NCBI RefSeq assembly: GCF_003014535.1
Contig: NZ_PYGD01000006.1
Location: 124,001-188,000, forward strand
Length of the DNA stretch: 64,000 nt
Reading direction: 5' to 3'
DNA from: Taibaiella chishuiensis
GTDB lineage: Bacteria > Bacteroidota > Bacteroidia > Chitinophagales > Chitinophagaceae
The position numbers and the translations under genes are program-made. Shown here piece by piece: positions 17,209 to 25,636 of the stretch. Below the pieces are notes generated by a model. The model was not told the DNA's origin. It ran no database searches and was given only the letters and a program-made list of their open reading frames with translations. The first letter of the stretch is position 1. Every line of letters begins with the position of its first letter.

Positions 17209-17385
17209 TTACTGCCCGCTGTCCGCCTGCTTCCTGTTCGAATCCGGTATCGGCGTATTGACCTGCGAAGCCAGGGAGTCAGTAAGATACAAGGGTTTCC
17301 CAGCCTGCTCATGCACAGGCTGCTGTTTGTCGCCGCAACTGCTGCCCAGGAGCACAATCAACAGTATCCAGGTGTAGTTTTTCAT
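17209..17385 (-). CDS. small lipoprotein (58 residues)
   Basis: ATG at 17385 opens a 58-codon frame ending in TAA at 17209. The product starts MKNYTWILLIVLLGSSC, a lipoprotein signal with Cys at residue 17, followed by a short polar, Gln- and Pro-rich chain (CGDKQQPVHEQ...). It begins 35 bp after the DUF4919 gene on the same strand and precedes the lanthipeptide precursor by 126 bp, so co-transcription is likely. Function unknown; an immunity or surface role for the peptide is only a guess. Confidence 0.6.
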   Translation of the reverse strand: MKNYTWILLIVLLGSSCGDKQQPVHEQAGKPLYLTDSLASQVNTPIPDSNRKQADSGQ

Positions 17386-17420
17386 AAACTGACATTTTAT
17401 AGAAGTCCGGCTTCCGCTTC

Positions 17421-18110
17421 CTATTTCAGTTTCAACAATTCTGCTTCCTTTTCCAGGATTTGTTTAACGTCGAAATAGAATCCTTTGATCCCCTCTTTAT
17501 TCTTTTCCACATCCAGGTAATCACAACCACTATGGGTAAGCTTTTGACTGCCGCCGAAATCGAAACCCATGAAGTTAAGGATATCATATTCATGCCCCAC
17601 GGAGATCACATGCCAGCCGGTCTTGTCCGTGCGGCCATCCCCCGTAGACAGGATCGTAGCGGCAATCATTTGTAACTTATATCCCGCTATCCGCATAGCT
17701 ACCGTGTCGCCATCATAATAATAGGCATTTGCAAGACGGTTCAGGTCCCGCATACGGAAGGGACTTGTTTCCAATATCGCCTTTTCATAACGGATCATCT
17801 TTTCGTTGTCCCCGGCAACCATGGAATCGGCTCTAAGCAGCACATTAATGCTATCATTATAAGTTGAAAAGTCCAAAACTGAATACCCGGGATCGAACAG
17901 GAAACCATAATAAAGCGTGGCAAACTCCTGCTTCGTAAATGTGGTATCCCCGTTTTTATACCGCTTCATCAGCGTGGGATAATAAAAAGCAGACTTTTTG
18001 TCTTTTATGTTTTTACGGATCGCTTTATAGTCGGGCGGACTGAAATCACCTGCATTCACCTGTGAAAGGCCGAGACAGGACAGGAGTATAATAAGGAGCG
18101 TAGATTTCAT
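17421..18110 (-). CDS. DUF4919 family exported protein
   Basis: The 229-residue protein has a signal peptide (KSTLLIILLSCLGLSQVNAG) and then the pattern of the Bacteroidota DUF4919 family: DYKAIRKNI, YYPTLMKRYKNGDTTFTKQE, YYGF, and a late DYLDVEKNKEGIKGFYFDV. The family has no established function. Start taken at the second Met (18110), which gives a normal signal peptide; the frame extends 45 bases further upstream. Confidence 0.8.
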   Translation of the reverse strand: MKSTLLIILLSCLGLSQVNAGDFSPPDYKAIRKNIKDKKSAFYYPTLMKRYKNGDTTFTKQEFATLYYGFLFDPGYSVLDFSTYNDSINVLLRADSMVAGDNEKMIRYEKAILETSPFRMRDLNRLANAYYYDGDTVAMRIAGYKLQMIAATILSTGDGRTDKTGWHVISVGHEYDILNFMGFDFGGSQKLTHSGCDYLDVEKNKEGIKGFYFDVKQILEKEAELLKLK

Positions 18111-18192
18111 CGGGTCTTTTACCTGTAAGATGCAGCTATTTTTTAAAAGTTGCAAGTGGTACCGCTTATATACTGACCGGGCAACCGGTTGG

Positions 18193-19647
18193 CTATTCCT
18201 TTAATGAAGCGAGGAAGGCATCATCCCCCCAATACCTGCCGGGCTTTTGTTTTATAACCGCAAGGATGCGCGCATTAATTGCTTTATTGTTGTAGGAAGC
18301 TAGTATACGGGCCGCTTCCCGGTAATAAGATGGTTCATCATCCAAGGTCATGCGCTGCAGTAGCGGTTCCACCAGTGTAATGTCTTTAAGCACAGCTGCC
18401 TTACGGGAAAATACTTCGAAAAAGTCGAAACCGGTTTCCCGGATCTGCCTGCCAATCAGGGCCAGTGCAGCTTCCCTATCGTTCTCCAGGACCAGGTCTA
18501 CCATACCGGTAACCAGGTCCTGCTTGCTTACCGATACAGCTTCATCATAGTTACCGGTAAGGTTATAAGCCTCTGGCTCCAGCAAAGTCGCCTTCGCAGC
18601 CATCACGGCCTTTCTCGGGTTATTAGCCAGCAAATAGCCGAACGCATCAGCGCTCAGACATTTTTCATCTATCCACAAAGTCCACAGCAGGCTATCATAC
18701 ACCGGGCACCGGTATTTACTTACAGCGCGTGTCAGATAGTTCAGTCGGTCATCCCAACCCGGTCCGCGCGCTGCGCTTGTCAGCGAACGTTCCAATAAGG
18801 CATAGGCAGCTTTGTTCTGATAAGCGGCGATAGCTTTATAAAACTGTTCCCATTCAGGTAGACTGTTGTGCCTGGTCAGTGTTTGTTCCAGGTTCTTTTT
18901 AAGGAGGGGAAAGAAATCCGGGTGTGGAAAATTGCTAATGGCCTCGTAGACGAAATTGAACCCTTCCCCCGTTTCGTTCCCTGCTTCACTCGCCAGTATC
19001 AGGGGGACATCTGCAGCCCGTTTATACCGCGACAAAGGCGCCACCGCCATCGGATTATGTTCAACGGCCACGCAACTCCGGATGGCGGGATACAAGGCCG
19101 GCACTGGCGGAGCATAGTAAAGACGAATTTCGCGACTAGCCAGTTTAGAGGGTGTATAAAGTAATACGCTATCCAACTGGGCATATTGCACGCTGTCCAG
19201 CACCTGTCTTTCGTCGCTTAGGAAACCAGGTCTTACGATCTCGATAAATACATCGCCAACCTTTGGGCTGGTCATGACACATCCGAATAACGCGACAACT
19301 TTCGCCGTATCGTTCATGTGGGCATATACCATGGGCAGTAGGTCCCGGAAACCATTATCAGCTAAAGCCCAGAAAGCATAACAACGCACCACACCACTGG
19401 GATGAAGCGTTAACGCGCGGAGTTCCGCCACGGAGGCTACACGTTTCAGCTTTTCGAAACGGTCGTATTGTTCAGGGCGTGTGGCATCAATAGAAATATG
19501 CTCGCCCAACAACTGGTTTTCTTCCTGAATAGCGGATACGATCTGTTGCGTAGTTCCCGATATTGCTGACGCATGATAGACGTCCTGCCCATAAACGGAA
19601 TGCAGGCAAATGCCCCAAAGAAACGATAAAGCAAACAGGTATTTCAT
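18193..19647 (-). CDS. exported HEAT-repeat-like protein
   Basis: The 484-residue protein has a signal peptide (KYLFALSFLWGICLHSVYGQ) and then an all-helical chain. Segments such as VAELRALTLHPSGVVRCYAFWALADNGF and YREAARILASYNNKAINARILAVI look like HEAT-type helical repeats, which usually serve protein-protein contact. No catalytic motif is visible. It lies between the DUF4919 gene and rmuC on the same strand, with short gaps. Confidence 0.65.
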   Translation of the reverse strand: MKYLFALSFLWGICLHSVYGQDVYHASAISGTTQQIVSAIQEENQLLGEHISIDATRPEQYDRFEKLKRVASVAELRALTLHPSGVVRCYAFWALADNGFRDLLPMVYAHMNDTAKVVALFGCVMTSPKVGDVFIEIVRPGFLSDERQVLDSVQYAQLDSVLLYTPSKLASREIRLYYAPPVPALYPAIRSCVAVEHNPMAVAPLSRYKRAADVPLILASEAGNETGEGFNFVYEAISNFPHPDFFPLLKKNLEQTLTRHNSLPEWEQFYKAIAAYQNKAAYALLERSLTSAARGPGWDDRLNYLTRAVSKYRCPVYDSLLWTLWIDEKCLSADAFGYLLANNPRKAVMAAKATLLEPEAYNLTGNYDEAVSVSKQDLVTGMVDLVLENDREAALALIGRQIRETGFDFFEVFSRKAAVLKDITLVEPLLQRMTLDDEPSYYREAARILASYNNKAINARILAVIKQKPGRYWGDDAFLASLKE

Positions 19648-19688
19648 GACGATAGCAGCAGGTTGCTCTAAAATTAAGTTTTTCCTGT

Positions 19689-21329
19689 TTAACTGCCTAC
19701 CTCATCATTAGCTTGTCCCGCAGCGTCACTTATACCATCCGGCTTGTCTTCGGCGTCATCATCCGGCAGCAGCTCGGCTTCACGCAGGTGATGCTCCGGT
19801 ATACGCTTGCTGGTTTTGGCTTCCAGCTTCCTTATGTTTTCAAAGCGGCCTATAATCGTGCTGCCCTTACGGCTACCGTCTTTAAGACTGTTCATGGCAT
19901 CGCGGTGCGCCGTGGCCGCCGATGCCAGTGCCGTTTCAATCCGGTCCATATCCTGCAGGAAACCCACAAACTTATTATACAGCTCACCACATTGCCGGAA
20001 GATCTCTTCCACATTCCGCACCTGGTTCTCTTTCTGCCAGAGTATCTTGACCACTTTAAGCGTCGCTACCAGTGTAGTGGGTGTAATGAGTACGATCTTC
20101 CGCTTCAGGGCCAGGCTGAACAACTCCGGATTCTGGTTCATAGCCAGGGTCAGCGCGGGTTCTACCGGCATAAACAGGAATACATAATCGGGGGTATTCA
20201 GCCCGGCTATGGCCTGGTAGTTTTTATCGGCCAGGCCATTGATATGTTCCGTAACGCTGCGCAGGTGCTGCTTCAGGTACATGGCTTTTTCCTCGGCGGT
20301 TGCCGCATTGAAATAGTTGACATAAGCCGTCAGCGATACCTTACTGTCGATAATAATGCTTTTGCCTTCGGGCAGTTTGAGGATAAAATCCGGTCTCCGG
20401 GTTTTATCGAGGTTGGTATCGGTATACGAACGTTCGCGGTCGAAGTCGATATATTGCTGCAGCCCTTCCATTTCCAGGATCATATGCAGGCGCTCTTCGC
20501 CCCAGTTGCCCTGCATCTTTACTTCCGACTTCAATGCAGTAGCCAGGTTGCGGGCATCGTCGCTGAGCTGTGTGTTTAAGCGTTGCAGGGTTTCTATCTC
20601 TTTTTTAAGGGAGGCCATATCGCGGATATCCTCTTTGCGGGTGGCTTCTACCTTTTCCCTGAATTCGCTCAGGTTGGCTTTTAAAGGATCGAGTATCGTA
20701 TTCAACTCACGTTTGTTTTCATCCAGGAATACTTTCTTCTTATGCTCCAGCACTTCGGAGGCCATATGGCTGAACTGCTCCCGGGACCGGGCATGCAGCT
20801 CTTCCAGCTCTTTACGGAACAGGCCGATCTTTTCGTTGAGGTAGACCTCCTGTTGCCGGAAAACCGTCAGTTGCCGGTTCAGGTCCAGGATAGTTTGTTC
20901 CTGCTGCTGCGCCGTCGCTTCCTGCCCGGCCAGTTTTTGCTGCAACAATGCAAAGCTCTCTTTAGCCACATAATCCTGTGCTACGGCGGCTTTACTCAGC
21001 TTTTGTTCCGACTCAGCAGTAAGCCGCAACAAGCTGGCCTGGTGGGCCCGATTGGCTTCCACTTCGGCATCCAGGCTATTGTGCGCCTCGCGCAAACCAC
21101 CCGTTACATTTTCATACAACTCCCGCGATACAAACCCGGCGGCCAGTTCCTCTTTCGAAATACGGCCGGCCAGTTGCAACTGCGCCGCGGTCAGTTGCTG
21201 CAGGGTTTGTTCCTGCAGCGCTTTGGGTACATAATTTTTAAGCAGGGCCAGCCGTACCAGCAGGTACCCCAAAAGCAATCCGCCCAGGAGGCCCAACAGC
21301 AGGCCAGGCAATAGTTCTGTATAGTTCAT
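19689..21329 (-). CDS. rmuC: DNA recombination protein RmuC
   Basis: RmuC proteins limit DNA inversion at short inverted repeats and are thought to be nucleases acting on DNA structures. The 546-residue product has an N-terminal membrane helix (LLLGLLGGLLLGYLLVRLALL), a long coiled coil (~40-240), and the RmuC domain with GNWGEERLHMILEMEGL, RRPDFILKLPEGKSIIIDSK and FMPVEPALTLAM, followed by a divergent acidic tail. The restriction-endonuclease-like core (PDFI...IDSK) is intact. Confidence 0.93.
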   Translation of the reverse strand: MNYTELLPGLLLGLLGGLLLGYLLVRLALLKNYVPKALQEQTLQQLTAAQLQLAGRISKEELAAGFVSRELYENVTGGLREAHNSLDAEVEANRAHQASLLRLTAESEQKLSKAAVAQDYVAKESFALLQQKLAGQEATAQQQEQTILDLNRQLTVFRQQEVYLNEKIGLFRKELEELHARSREQFSHMASEVLEHKKKVFLDENKRELNTILDPLKANLSEFREKVEATRKEDIRDMASLKKEIETLQRLNTQLSDDARNLATALKSEVKMQGNWGEERLHMILEMEGLQQYIDFDRERSYTDTNLDKTRRPDFILKLPEGKSIIIDSKVSLTAYVNYFNAATAEEKAMYLKQHLRSVTEHINGLADKNYQAIAGLNTPDYVFLFMPVEPALTLAMNQNPELFSLALKRKIVLITPTTLVATLKVVKILWQKENQVRNVEEIFRQCGELYNKFVGFLQDMDRIETALASAATAHRDAMNSLKDGSRKGSTIIGRFENIRKLEAKTSKRIPEHHLREAELLPDDDAEDKPDGISDAAGQANDEVGS

Positions 21330-21347
21330 AGCTAAAAATTCGGGAAC

Positions 21348-21950
21348 TTATTTTTTGATAATCCGGCCTTTGCCATCGAGTACTACCGGTTTGCCTTCGC
21401 GGGTAAGGGCCTTGCGGCGCTTGCCCTGCAGGGGGCCTGCCTCCCGGAACTCTTGTCCATCGCGGTTTACAAAGCCTTGTTCATAACCGCCGGTCCACCA
21501 CCAGTGTTGCCGGCTTTGATCATACTGTTTGTAACCGCCCAGGGTGTAAGCAGCGAGCCCCTCTTCAAAAGGAGTTACAAAATCGTAACGTGCCGGTATC
21601 ACTTTATGTCCGTCAGGATCGGCAAAGCCCATCTTTTCGCCCTCCACGAAACGGAATAGCCCTTCTACAACATAGTCTGGACCATTGTCAAAAATAAAAG
21701 GCCTTAGTATGATTTCCTGTTTGCGGTTAATACCTATCCAACCCTGGTCGAAAACAATGGCCATGGTATAAAAAGTATCGCTGGCCCAGAGGTATTTTGC
21801 GGCAATGGCGATATTGCCATCCAGGCTTTTATAACCGGTAAGGGGATCGCCCGAACTGGTATCGGTATAAGCGACCCAATAGTCCGCCGGCCGCTGTGCA
21901 AGGCAAGCTACAGGTAAAAGCAGGAATACTAAGGCAAAAAATCGGTTCAT
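21348..21950 (-). CDS. exported WG-repeat protein
   Basis: The 200-residue protein has a signal peptide (RFFALVFLLLPVACLAQ). The rest contains repeated strands of the WG type: WIGINRKQEIILRPFIFDN, KMGFADPDGHKVIPARYDF and QGFVNRDGQEFREAGPL. WG repeats form beta-propeller-like structures of unclear binding role. It is 18 bp upstream of rmuC on the same strand and has its own promoter box. Confidence 0.8.
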   Translation of the reverse strand: MNRFFALVFLLLPVACLAQRPADYWVAYTDTSSGDPLTGYKSLDGNIAIAAKYLWASDTFYTMAIVFDQGWIGINRKQEIILRPFIFDNGPDYVVEGLFRFVEGEKMGFADPDGHKVIPARYDFVTPFEEGLAAYTLGGYKQYDQSRQHWWWTGGYEQGFVNRDGQEFREAGPLQGKRRKALTREGKPVVLDGKGRIIKK

Positions 21951-21983
21951 AACAGGGATCGGGCAAAACAGTTAAAGGCCTTA

Positions 21984-21991
21984 CAAAGATA
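21984..21991 (-). promoter_or_regulatory. -7 box for WG-repeat gene
   Basis: CAAAGATA on the + strand is TATCTTTG on the reverse strand, matching TAnnTTTG, 33 bp before the WG-repeat start. It sits back to back with the AraC-gene promoter. Confidence 0.45.
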
Positions 21992-22022
21992 GGAAGAAGC
22001 CCGGAGCAGATATTTCTTTTTG

Positions 22023-22030
22023 TACTTTTG
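22023..22030 (+). promoter_or_regulatory. -7 box for AraC-family gene
   Basis: TACTTTTG matches TAnnTTTG and lies 25 bp before the chosen ATG at 22056. It supports that start rather than the in-frame ATG at 22020, which would precede the promoter box. Confidence 0.5.
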
Positions 22031-22055
22031 CAGGGTTTATCAATGTTTCGTAAAA

Positions 22056-22865
22056 ATGGAGCAGGATCCCGCTTATGTACAGTACCGGATTGCCGTACCA
22101 CCTGACTTTTCAGGTGTATTCAGCCAGTTTTACTATGCGTGTAACGGTACGGCTTCGGCCATAACCCATACCCTGTTGCCTTCGTACCAAACGCTTATGG
22201 TATTTGCGCTGAGCGAGGGCCTGTCTTTCGTAACGAAAGCACAGACCCATATGGCCGTATCGCAATGTATGATAACCGGCCCGGTAAGACAGGCTTTCCA
22301 ATATACCCTGGAGCCCGGAGCGGCTATGCTGGTCGTTAATTTTAAAGACGATGCCTTTTACCGTTTCTTCGGCGCGCGCGAATTACCCCTGCATAACCCG
22401 GTATCGCCCGACAGCCTGTTGCCCGACGATTGCTTTAATGGCCTGTGGGCCTGCCTGAAACAGCTGGACAGCCCGGAGCAACAGGTACAGGCCTTGCTTG
22501 ATTTCTGCCGCCCCTACCTGAAGGAACAGGATCTATTGTCGCAACGCCTGGCCGGTTTTGACGAAAACCAGCAAAGCCCGATCAAGGCGCTGTCGCAGGA
22601 ACTGCAACAAAGCGAACGCAACCTGCAGCAGCATTATAAAAAATATTTCGGTTACACGGCCAAGGAGAAAGGCCGCTACAGCCGCTTTATACGGGCTATC
22701 CGCTACCTGCAGGAACACCCGGCCACCACCGACTGGTTTGAACTGATCCACGAATTCGGATACTATGATCAGAGTCAGCTGATCCACGACTTCAACCATT
22801 ACCTGGGTCTTAGCCCCGGCAAATACCTCAAGTTCCAGCAGGACATCTGCAATGCCGGCGACTGA
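22056..22865 (+). CDS. AraC-family transcription regulator
   Basis: The 269-residue protein has an N-terminal ligand-type domain (residues ~5-150, with LSEGLSFVTKAQTHMAVS typical of DUF6597-like sensors) and a C-terminal helix-turn-helix pair: SERNLQQHYKKYFGYTAKEKGRYSRFIRAIRYL, then FGYYDQSQLIHDFNHYLGLSPGKYLKFQ. It is followed 69 bp later by a quinone/NAD(P)H oxidoreductase gene with its own promoter box, a likely target. Confidence 0.85.
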   Translation: MEQDPAYVQYRIAVPPDFSGVFSQFYYACNGTASAITHTLLPSYQTLMVFALSEGLSFVTKAQTHMAVSQCMITGPVRQAFQYTLEPGAAMLVVNFKDDAFYRFFGARELPLHNPVSPDSLLPDDCFNGLWACLKQLDSPEQQVQALLDFCRPYLKEQDLLSQRLAGFDENQQSPIKALSQELQQSERNLQQHYKKYFGYTAKEKGRYSRFIRAIRYLQEHPATTDWFELIHEFGYYDQSQLIHDFNHYLGLSPGKYLKFQQDICNAGD

Positions 22866-22906
22866 CCGCCTTCGTTTTCTTACAATCCCGCCCCGGTGAC
22901 CCGCTC

Positions 22907-22914
22907 TACTTTTG
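22907..22914 (+). promoter_or_regulatory. -7 box for NAD(P)H oxidoreductase gene
   Basis: TACTTTTG, an exact TAnnTTTG match, 20 bp before the ATG at 22935. No clear TTG upstream, as expected for a promoter that needs an activator such as the adjacent AraC protein. Confidence 0.5.
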
Positions 22915-22934
22915 TGTTATAAAAACAAAACGAG

Positions 22935-23528
22935 ATGAGACACCTTATTGTTTATGCCCACCCCAACCCCGACAGCCTCAACCGGCATTTACTCGACACC
23001 GTTACCAGCCTTCTGGTACAACAGGGACACGAAGTAGTGGTACGCGACCTGAACCAGCAAAACTTTAACCCCGTACTGTCGCTGGAAGATATAGCAGGCT
23101 TATACCGGGGCGTAGTGGGCGCCGATATACAGGCCGAGCAAAACCACGTTGCCTGGGCCGGATGCATCACCTTTATTTATCCCATCTGGTGGACCGGGAT
23201 GCCGGCGATCATGAAGGGATATATCGACCGGGTATTCAGTTACGGCTTTGCCTACCGCTATGATGAAGGTATACAGAAAGGACTGCTGCAGGACAAAGAG
23301 GCCGTGATCATCAATACCCAGGGCAAGTCGCACGCCGCCTACGCCGCAAGCGGTATGGACAAAGCGCTGGTACTGACTTCAGATCAGGGTATATTCGCCT
23401 ATTGCGGCTTCCGTATCCGCGAACATTTCTTTTTCGAAAACGCCGACAGGGCCGGGGCCGAACAGGTACAACAATGGACCGGCGATATCGCGCAACACTA
23501 CGCCATACATCATCTTCAAACCAATTAA
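22935..23528 (+). CDS. NAD(P)H-dependent oxidoreductase (flavodoxin-like fold)
   Basis: The 197-residue protein belongs to the NQO1/KefF/MdaB-type flavodoxin-fold oxidoreductases that reduce quinones with an FMN or FAD cofactor. Motifs: IVYAHPNPDSLNRHLL at the N-terminus, DLNQQNFNPVLS, ITFIYPIWWTGMPAIMKGYIDRVFSYGFAY in the middle and INTQGKS later. The neighbouring AraC-family gene is likely its regulator. Confidence 0.88.
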   Translation: MRHLIVYAHPNPDSLNRHLLDTVTSLLVQQGHEVVVRDLNQQNFNPVLSLEDIAGLYRGVVGADIQAEQNHVAWAGCITFIYPIWWTGMPAIMKGYIDRVFSYGFAYRYDEGIQKGLLQDKEAVIINTQGKSHAAYAASGMDKALVLTSDQGIFAYCGFRIREHFFFENADRAGAEQVQQWTGDIAQHYAIHHLQTN

Positions 23529-23531
23529 GTC

Positions 23532-23678
23532 ATGACCGCAATAGATCCAACCCAAGCCGGCAAACTGCCGCGCAGTGCCGGTTCCCGCTTTTGAAGGATC
23601 GCGGCGAAGACCCTGAAATACACCTTTTACTTTATCCTGTTCTATTTTGCCTGGGAAGGTTTTATGAACTGGCGGTAA
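23532..23678 (+). pseudogene. small frame interrupted by an in-frame TGA
   Basis: ATG 23532 starts a 48-codon frame that is broken once by TGA at 23592. It reads MTAIDPTQAGKLPRSAGSRF, stop, then RIAAKTLKYTFYFILFYFA and WEGFMNWR before TAA. The second half looks like a membrane helix. It could be the remains of a short membrane protein or two unrelated short frames. It begins three bases after the oxidoreductase stop. Confidence 0.3.
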
Positions 23679-23687
23679 CGATAAGGC

Positions 23688-24047
23688 TTAATGCCCGGCC
23701 AGCGTTTGCTGCAGGTCAGACCAGGCGCCGCCGTTGTACACCTGTTTATACCCCTTTTCGCGCAACAGGGCTGCAGCCTTTACACTACGCAGACCATGCG
23801 AACATACCGTAATGTAAACCTTCGACGGATCGAGCGGCACCGTATCGGCATGCAGCCGGCTCAGCGGTATATTCACCGAGCCTTCGATATGACCGGTACG
23901 GTATTCGCTTTCCGTGCGCACATCGAGGATCACGGCGCCATTCCGGACTTTTTGATCCAGGCCCTTATCCAGGTTCAGAAAACGGTAGCTGCGGTATACC
24001 ATGTACAAGCCGGCAAGCACCAGCAGGGTGATCACAATTGTTTTCAT
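23688..24047 (-). CDS. membrane-anchored rhodanese-like protein
   Basis: The 119-residue protein has one N-terminal membrane helix (KTIVITLLVLAGLYMVYRSY) and a rhodanese domain: GAVILDVRTESEYRTGHIEGSVNIPLSRL, then the active-site loop VCSHGLRSVKAA with the catalytic Cys, and QVYNGGAWSDL. Such domains handle sulfane sulfur or thiosulfate. It is the last gene of a three-gene reverse operon and its ATG overlaps the preceding stop (ATGA). Confidence 0.88.
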   Translation of the reverse strand: MKTIVITLLVLAGLYMVYRSYRFLNLDKGLDQKVRNGAVILDVRTESEYRTGHIEGSVNIPLSRLHADTVPLDPSKVYITVCSHGLRSVKAAALLREKGYKQVYNGGAWSDLQQTLAGH

Positions 24048-24367
24048 AAAGTGTCGTTCTGGGGTTTTATACGGGCAAGGATGCGACGGTCGATATAAAA
24101 AGTACCGAAGGGTATAATACAGGCCAGCAGCACTTTCCAGGTAGTACGGCGAAATACCCAACGCTGCTCTACGCCTACAGACAGCGTATTGAAGATGAAC
24201 AGGAGGAACAACACGCCGTGCACAGGGCCCAGCAGGCGCGTGGCCATGGGGTCGTTCCAGTAATACTTCATAGGTACGGCTACGAAAAGCAGCAACAGCA
24301 GCGAGCTGCCTTCGAGCAGGCCGATAAGGCGCAGGCGCCCGATGCGGGAGCGGAGGTGAGCGATCAT
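24044..24367 (-). CDS. DUF3817 integral membrane protein
   Basis: The 107-residue protein has three hydrophobic segments and the DUF3817 features LRLIGLLEGSSLLLLLFVAVPMKY and LLGPVHGVLFLLFIF. The family has no established role. It sits in an operon between another small membrane protein and the rhodanese gene, with a 4-bp overlap to the latter, downstream of a TetR gene and palindromic operator. Confidence 0.85.
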   Translation of the reverse strand: MIAHLRSRIGRLRLIGLLEGSSLLLLLFVAVPMKYYWNDPMATRLLGPVHGVLFLLFIFNTLSVGVEQRWVFRRTTWKVLLACIIPFGTFYIDRRILARIKPQNDTL

Positions 24368-24369
24368 AA

Positions 24370-24828
24370 TTATCTGAGATAAGGCCTTTGGGCCAGTGGA
24401 GAAAAAGGCCAGGGAATGGCCAAGATAATGAGTACTAAAGCAATACCGAACCAGATAAACAGGGTGCGGAACTTGGCCCGGTCCCCGGGTCTTCGTTTAG
24501 CCAGTGCAGAGCCGATGGTGACCAGCACAATGGCGGCCAGCATGGCGGCAAAATGGAACAGGGCAAAAAAAGTAATACTCCATATCCCTATTGCCTCCCG
24601 GAAGTTGCGCCAGAAATAATGTACAACCGGGCTTTTGATATACACCATAATACCCAGCACGAGTTGTATATGCGCTATAGTCGCCGTCCAGTGCCGCACG
24701 GCGTTATCCGTGGCCGAAAAAGACCGGCCCGAGCGATAGCCCTCCATAGCCCGGAGCAGGGCGCATAACAAACTTAATACAACAAACCAGCGGAAGAAAG
24801 AGTGCAGGAAAATAAAGGTCTGGTACAT
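24370..24828 (-). CDS. small membrane protein, first gene of TetR-linked operon
   Basis: The 152-residue protein has four hydrophobic segments, starting MYQTFIFLHSFFRWFVVLSLLCALL, with a cluster of His residues (HWTATIAHIQLVLG, HYFW, FHFAAML) inside or near helices, which could bind haem or metal. No family name is certain. The start at 24828 lies just downstream of the promoter box and operator; the frame runs 42 bases further upstream into them. Confidence 0.65.
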   Translation of the reverse strand: MYQTFIFLHSFFRWFVVLSLLCALLRAMEGYRSGRSFSATDNAVRHWTATIAHIQLVLGIMVYIKSPVVHYFWRNFREAIGIWSITFFALFHFAAMLAAIVLVTIGSALAKRRPGDRAKFRTLFIWFGIALVLIILAIPWPFSPLAQRPYLR

Positions 24829-24850
24829 ACCCTGTTTTTTTAAGACCCGG

Positions 24851-24893
24851 CAAAGGTATACCAAAAACATACTAACTAGTATGTTTTTGGTAT
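24851..24893 (-). promoter_or_regulatory. promoter with TetR-type palindromic operator
   Basis: CAAAGGTA at 24851-24858 is TACCTTTG on the reverse strand, a -7 box. It abuts a 36-bp palindrome (24858-24893): arms of 17 bp, ATACCAAAAACATACTA and its complement, around a 2-bp centre. The palindrome lies between the tetR stop and the next gene, covering the spacer of the promoter, so TetR repression of the membrane/rhodanese operon is likely. It could also act as a tetR terminator hairpin. Confidence 0.75.
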
Positions 24894-24901
24894 AAAAAAT
24901 T

Positions 24902-25492
24902 TTAGCGCAGGCTATGCAGGTAGTTTTTAAGCTCCCGGAGATAACTCTTATAGCAGTCGTTGCTGTTATACAACTTGCCGAAATTGCGGATGCCCCAGTA
25001 GCCCGACATAATCATAAGCACGGCCTGCTCGGGATGCACCTTGCTGTTGACCAGCCCCGCCTTCTTTCCTTTTTTCAGTATATCGGTAAGCAATTGGAGC
25101 AACTGGTCTACCAATCCGGCCAGGGCTACACGGAAGGATTCGTTCCAGGGCGCCATTTCCTGTGTAAAATTGCCGGCCGGGCAACCATAAGCTACTTTAA
25201 GAAAATTATTCCCGAGTAACAGTGTTTTGAAGATCCGGTAGATCGTATCGAGCGGGTGCTCGTTCTCTTTGCCGGCTTGCAGGTAATCGTGCACCATGCC
25301 GGTTTTCATCAGTTCGTTGATGATCGCGAGTCCCATTTCATCCTTACTTTTAAAATGATAAAAGAAGGCGCCCTTGGTTACCTGGGTCGTTGCAATGATC
25401 TCGTCGATACTGGTGGTCTGATAGCCCTTGGTATAGATCAGTTCAAAGGCTTTTTCCAGGATCATAAGGCGGGTGGCCGCTGCTTTTTTCAT
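24902..25492 (-). CDS. TetR/AcrR-family regulator
   Basis: The 196-residue protein starts MKKAAATRLMILEKAFELIY and has the TetR DNA-binding helices: YQTTSIDEIIATTQVTKGAFFYHFKSKDEM. The C-terminal region (KVAYGCPAGNFTQEMAPWNE) matches the TetR_C subgroup with a conserved Cys-Pro-x-Gly motif, often regulators of reactive-electrophile or small-molecule responses. It is followed by a 36-bp palindromic operator and the membrane/rhodanese operon. Confidence 0.92.
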   Translation of the reverse strand: MKKAAATRLMILEKAFELIYTKGYQTTSIDEIIATTQVTKGAFFYHFKSKDEMGLAIINELMKTGMVHDYLQAGKENEHPLDTIYRIFKTLLLGNNFLKVAYGCPAGNFTQEMAPWNESFRVALAGLVDQLLQLLTDILKKGKKAGLVNSKVHPEQAVLMIMSGYWGIRNFGKLYNSNDCYKSYLRELKNYLHSLR

Positions 25493-25636
25493 AAAGGAAC
25501 AGGATTTACGGGATGCAAATAAACGCTTTTTTATTTTTATACAGGAGGGCCGGCCCATTCCGCCCATAGCCGCTTACAGGCCGCGCAAAGATTGACATTA
25601 CCTTTTATAACCCTTTACCATAAAGCACTACAGGCT

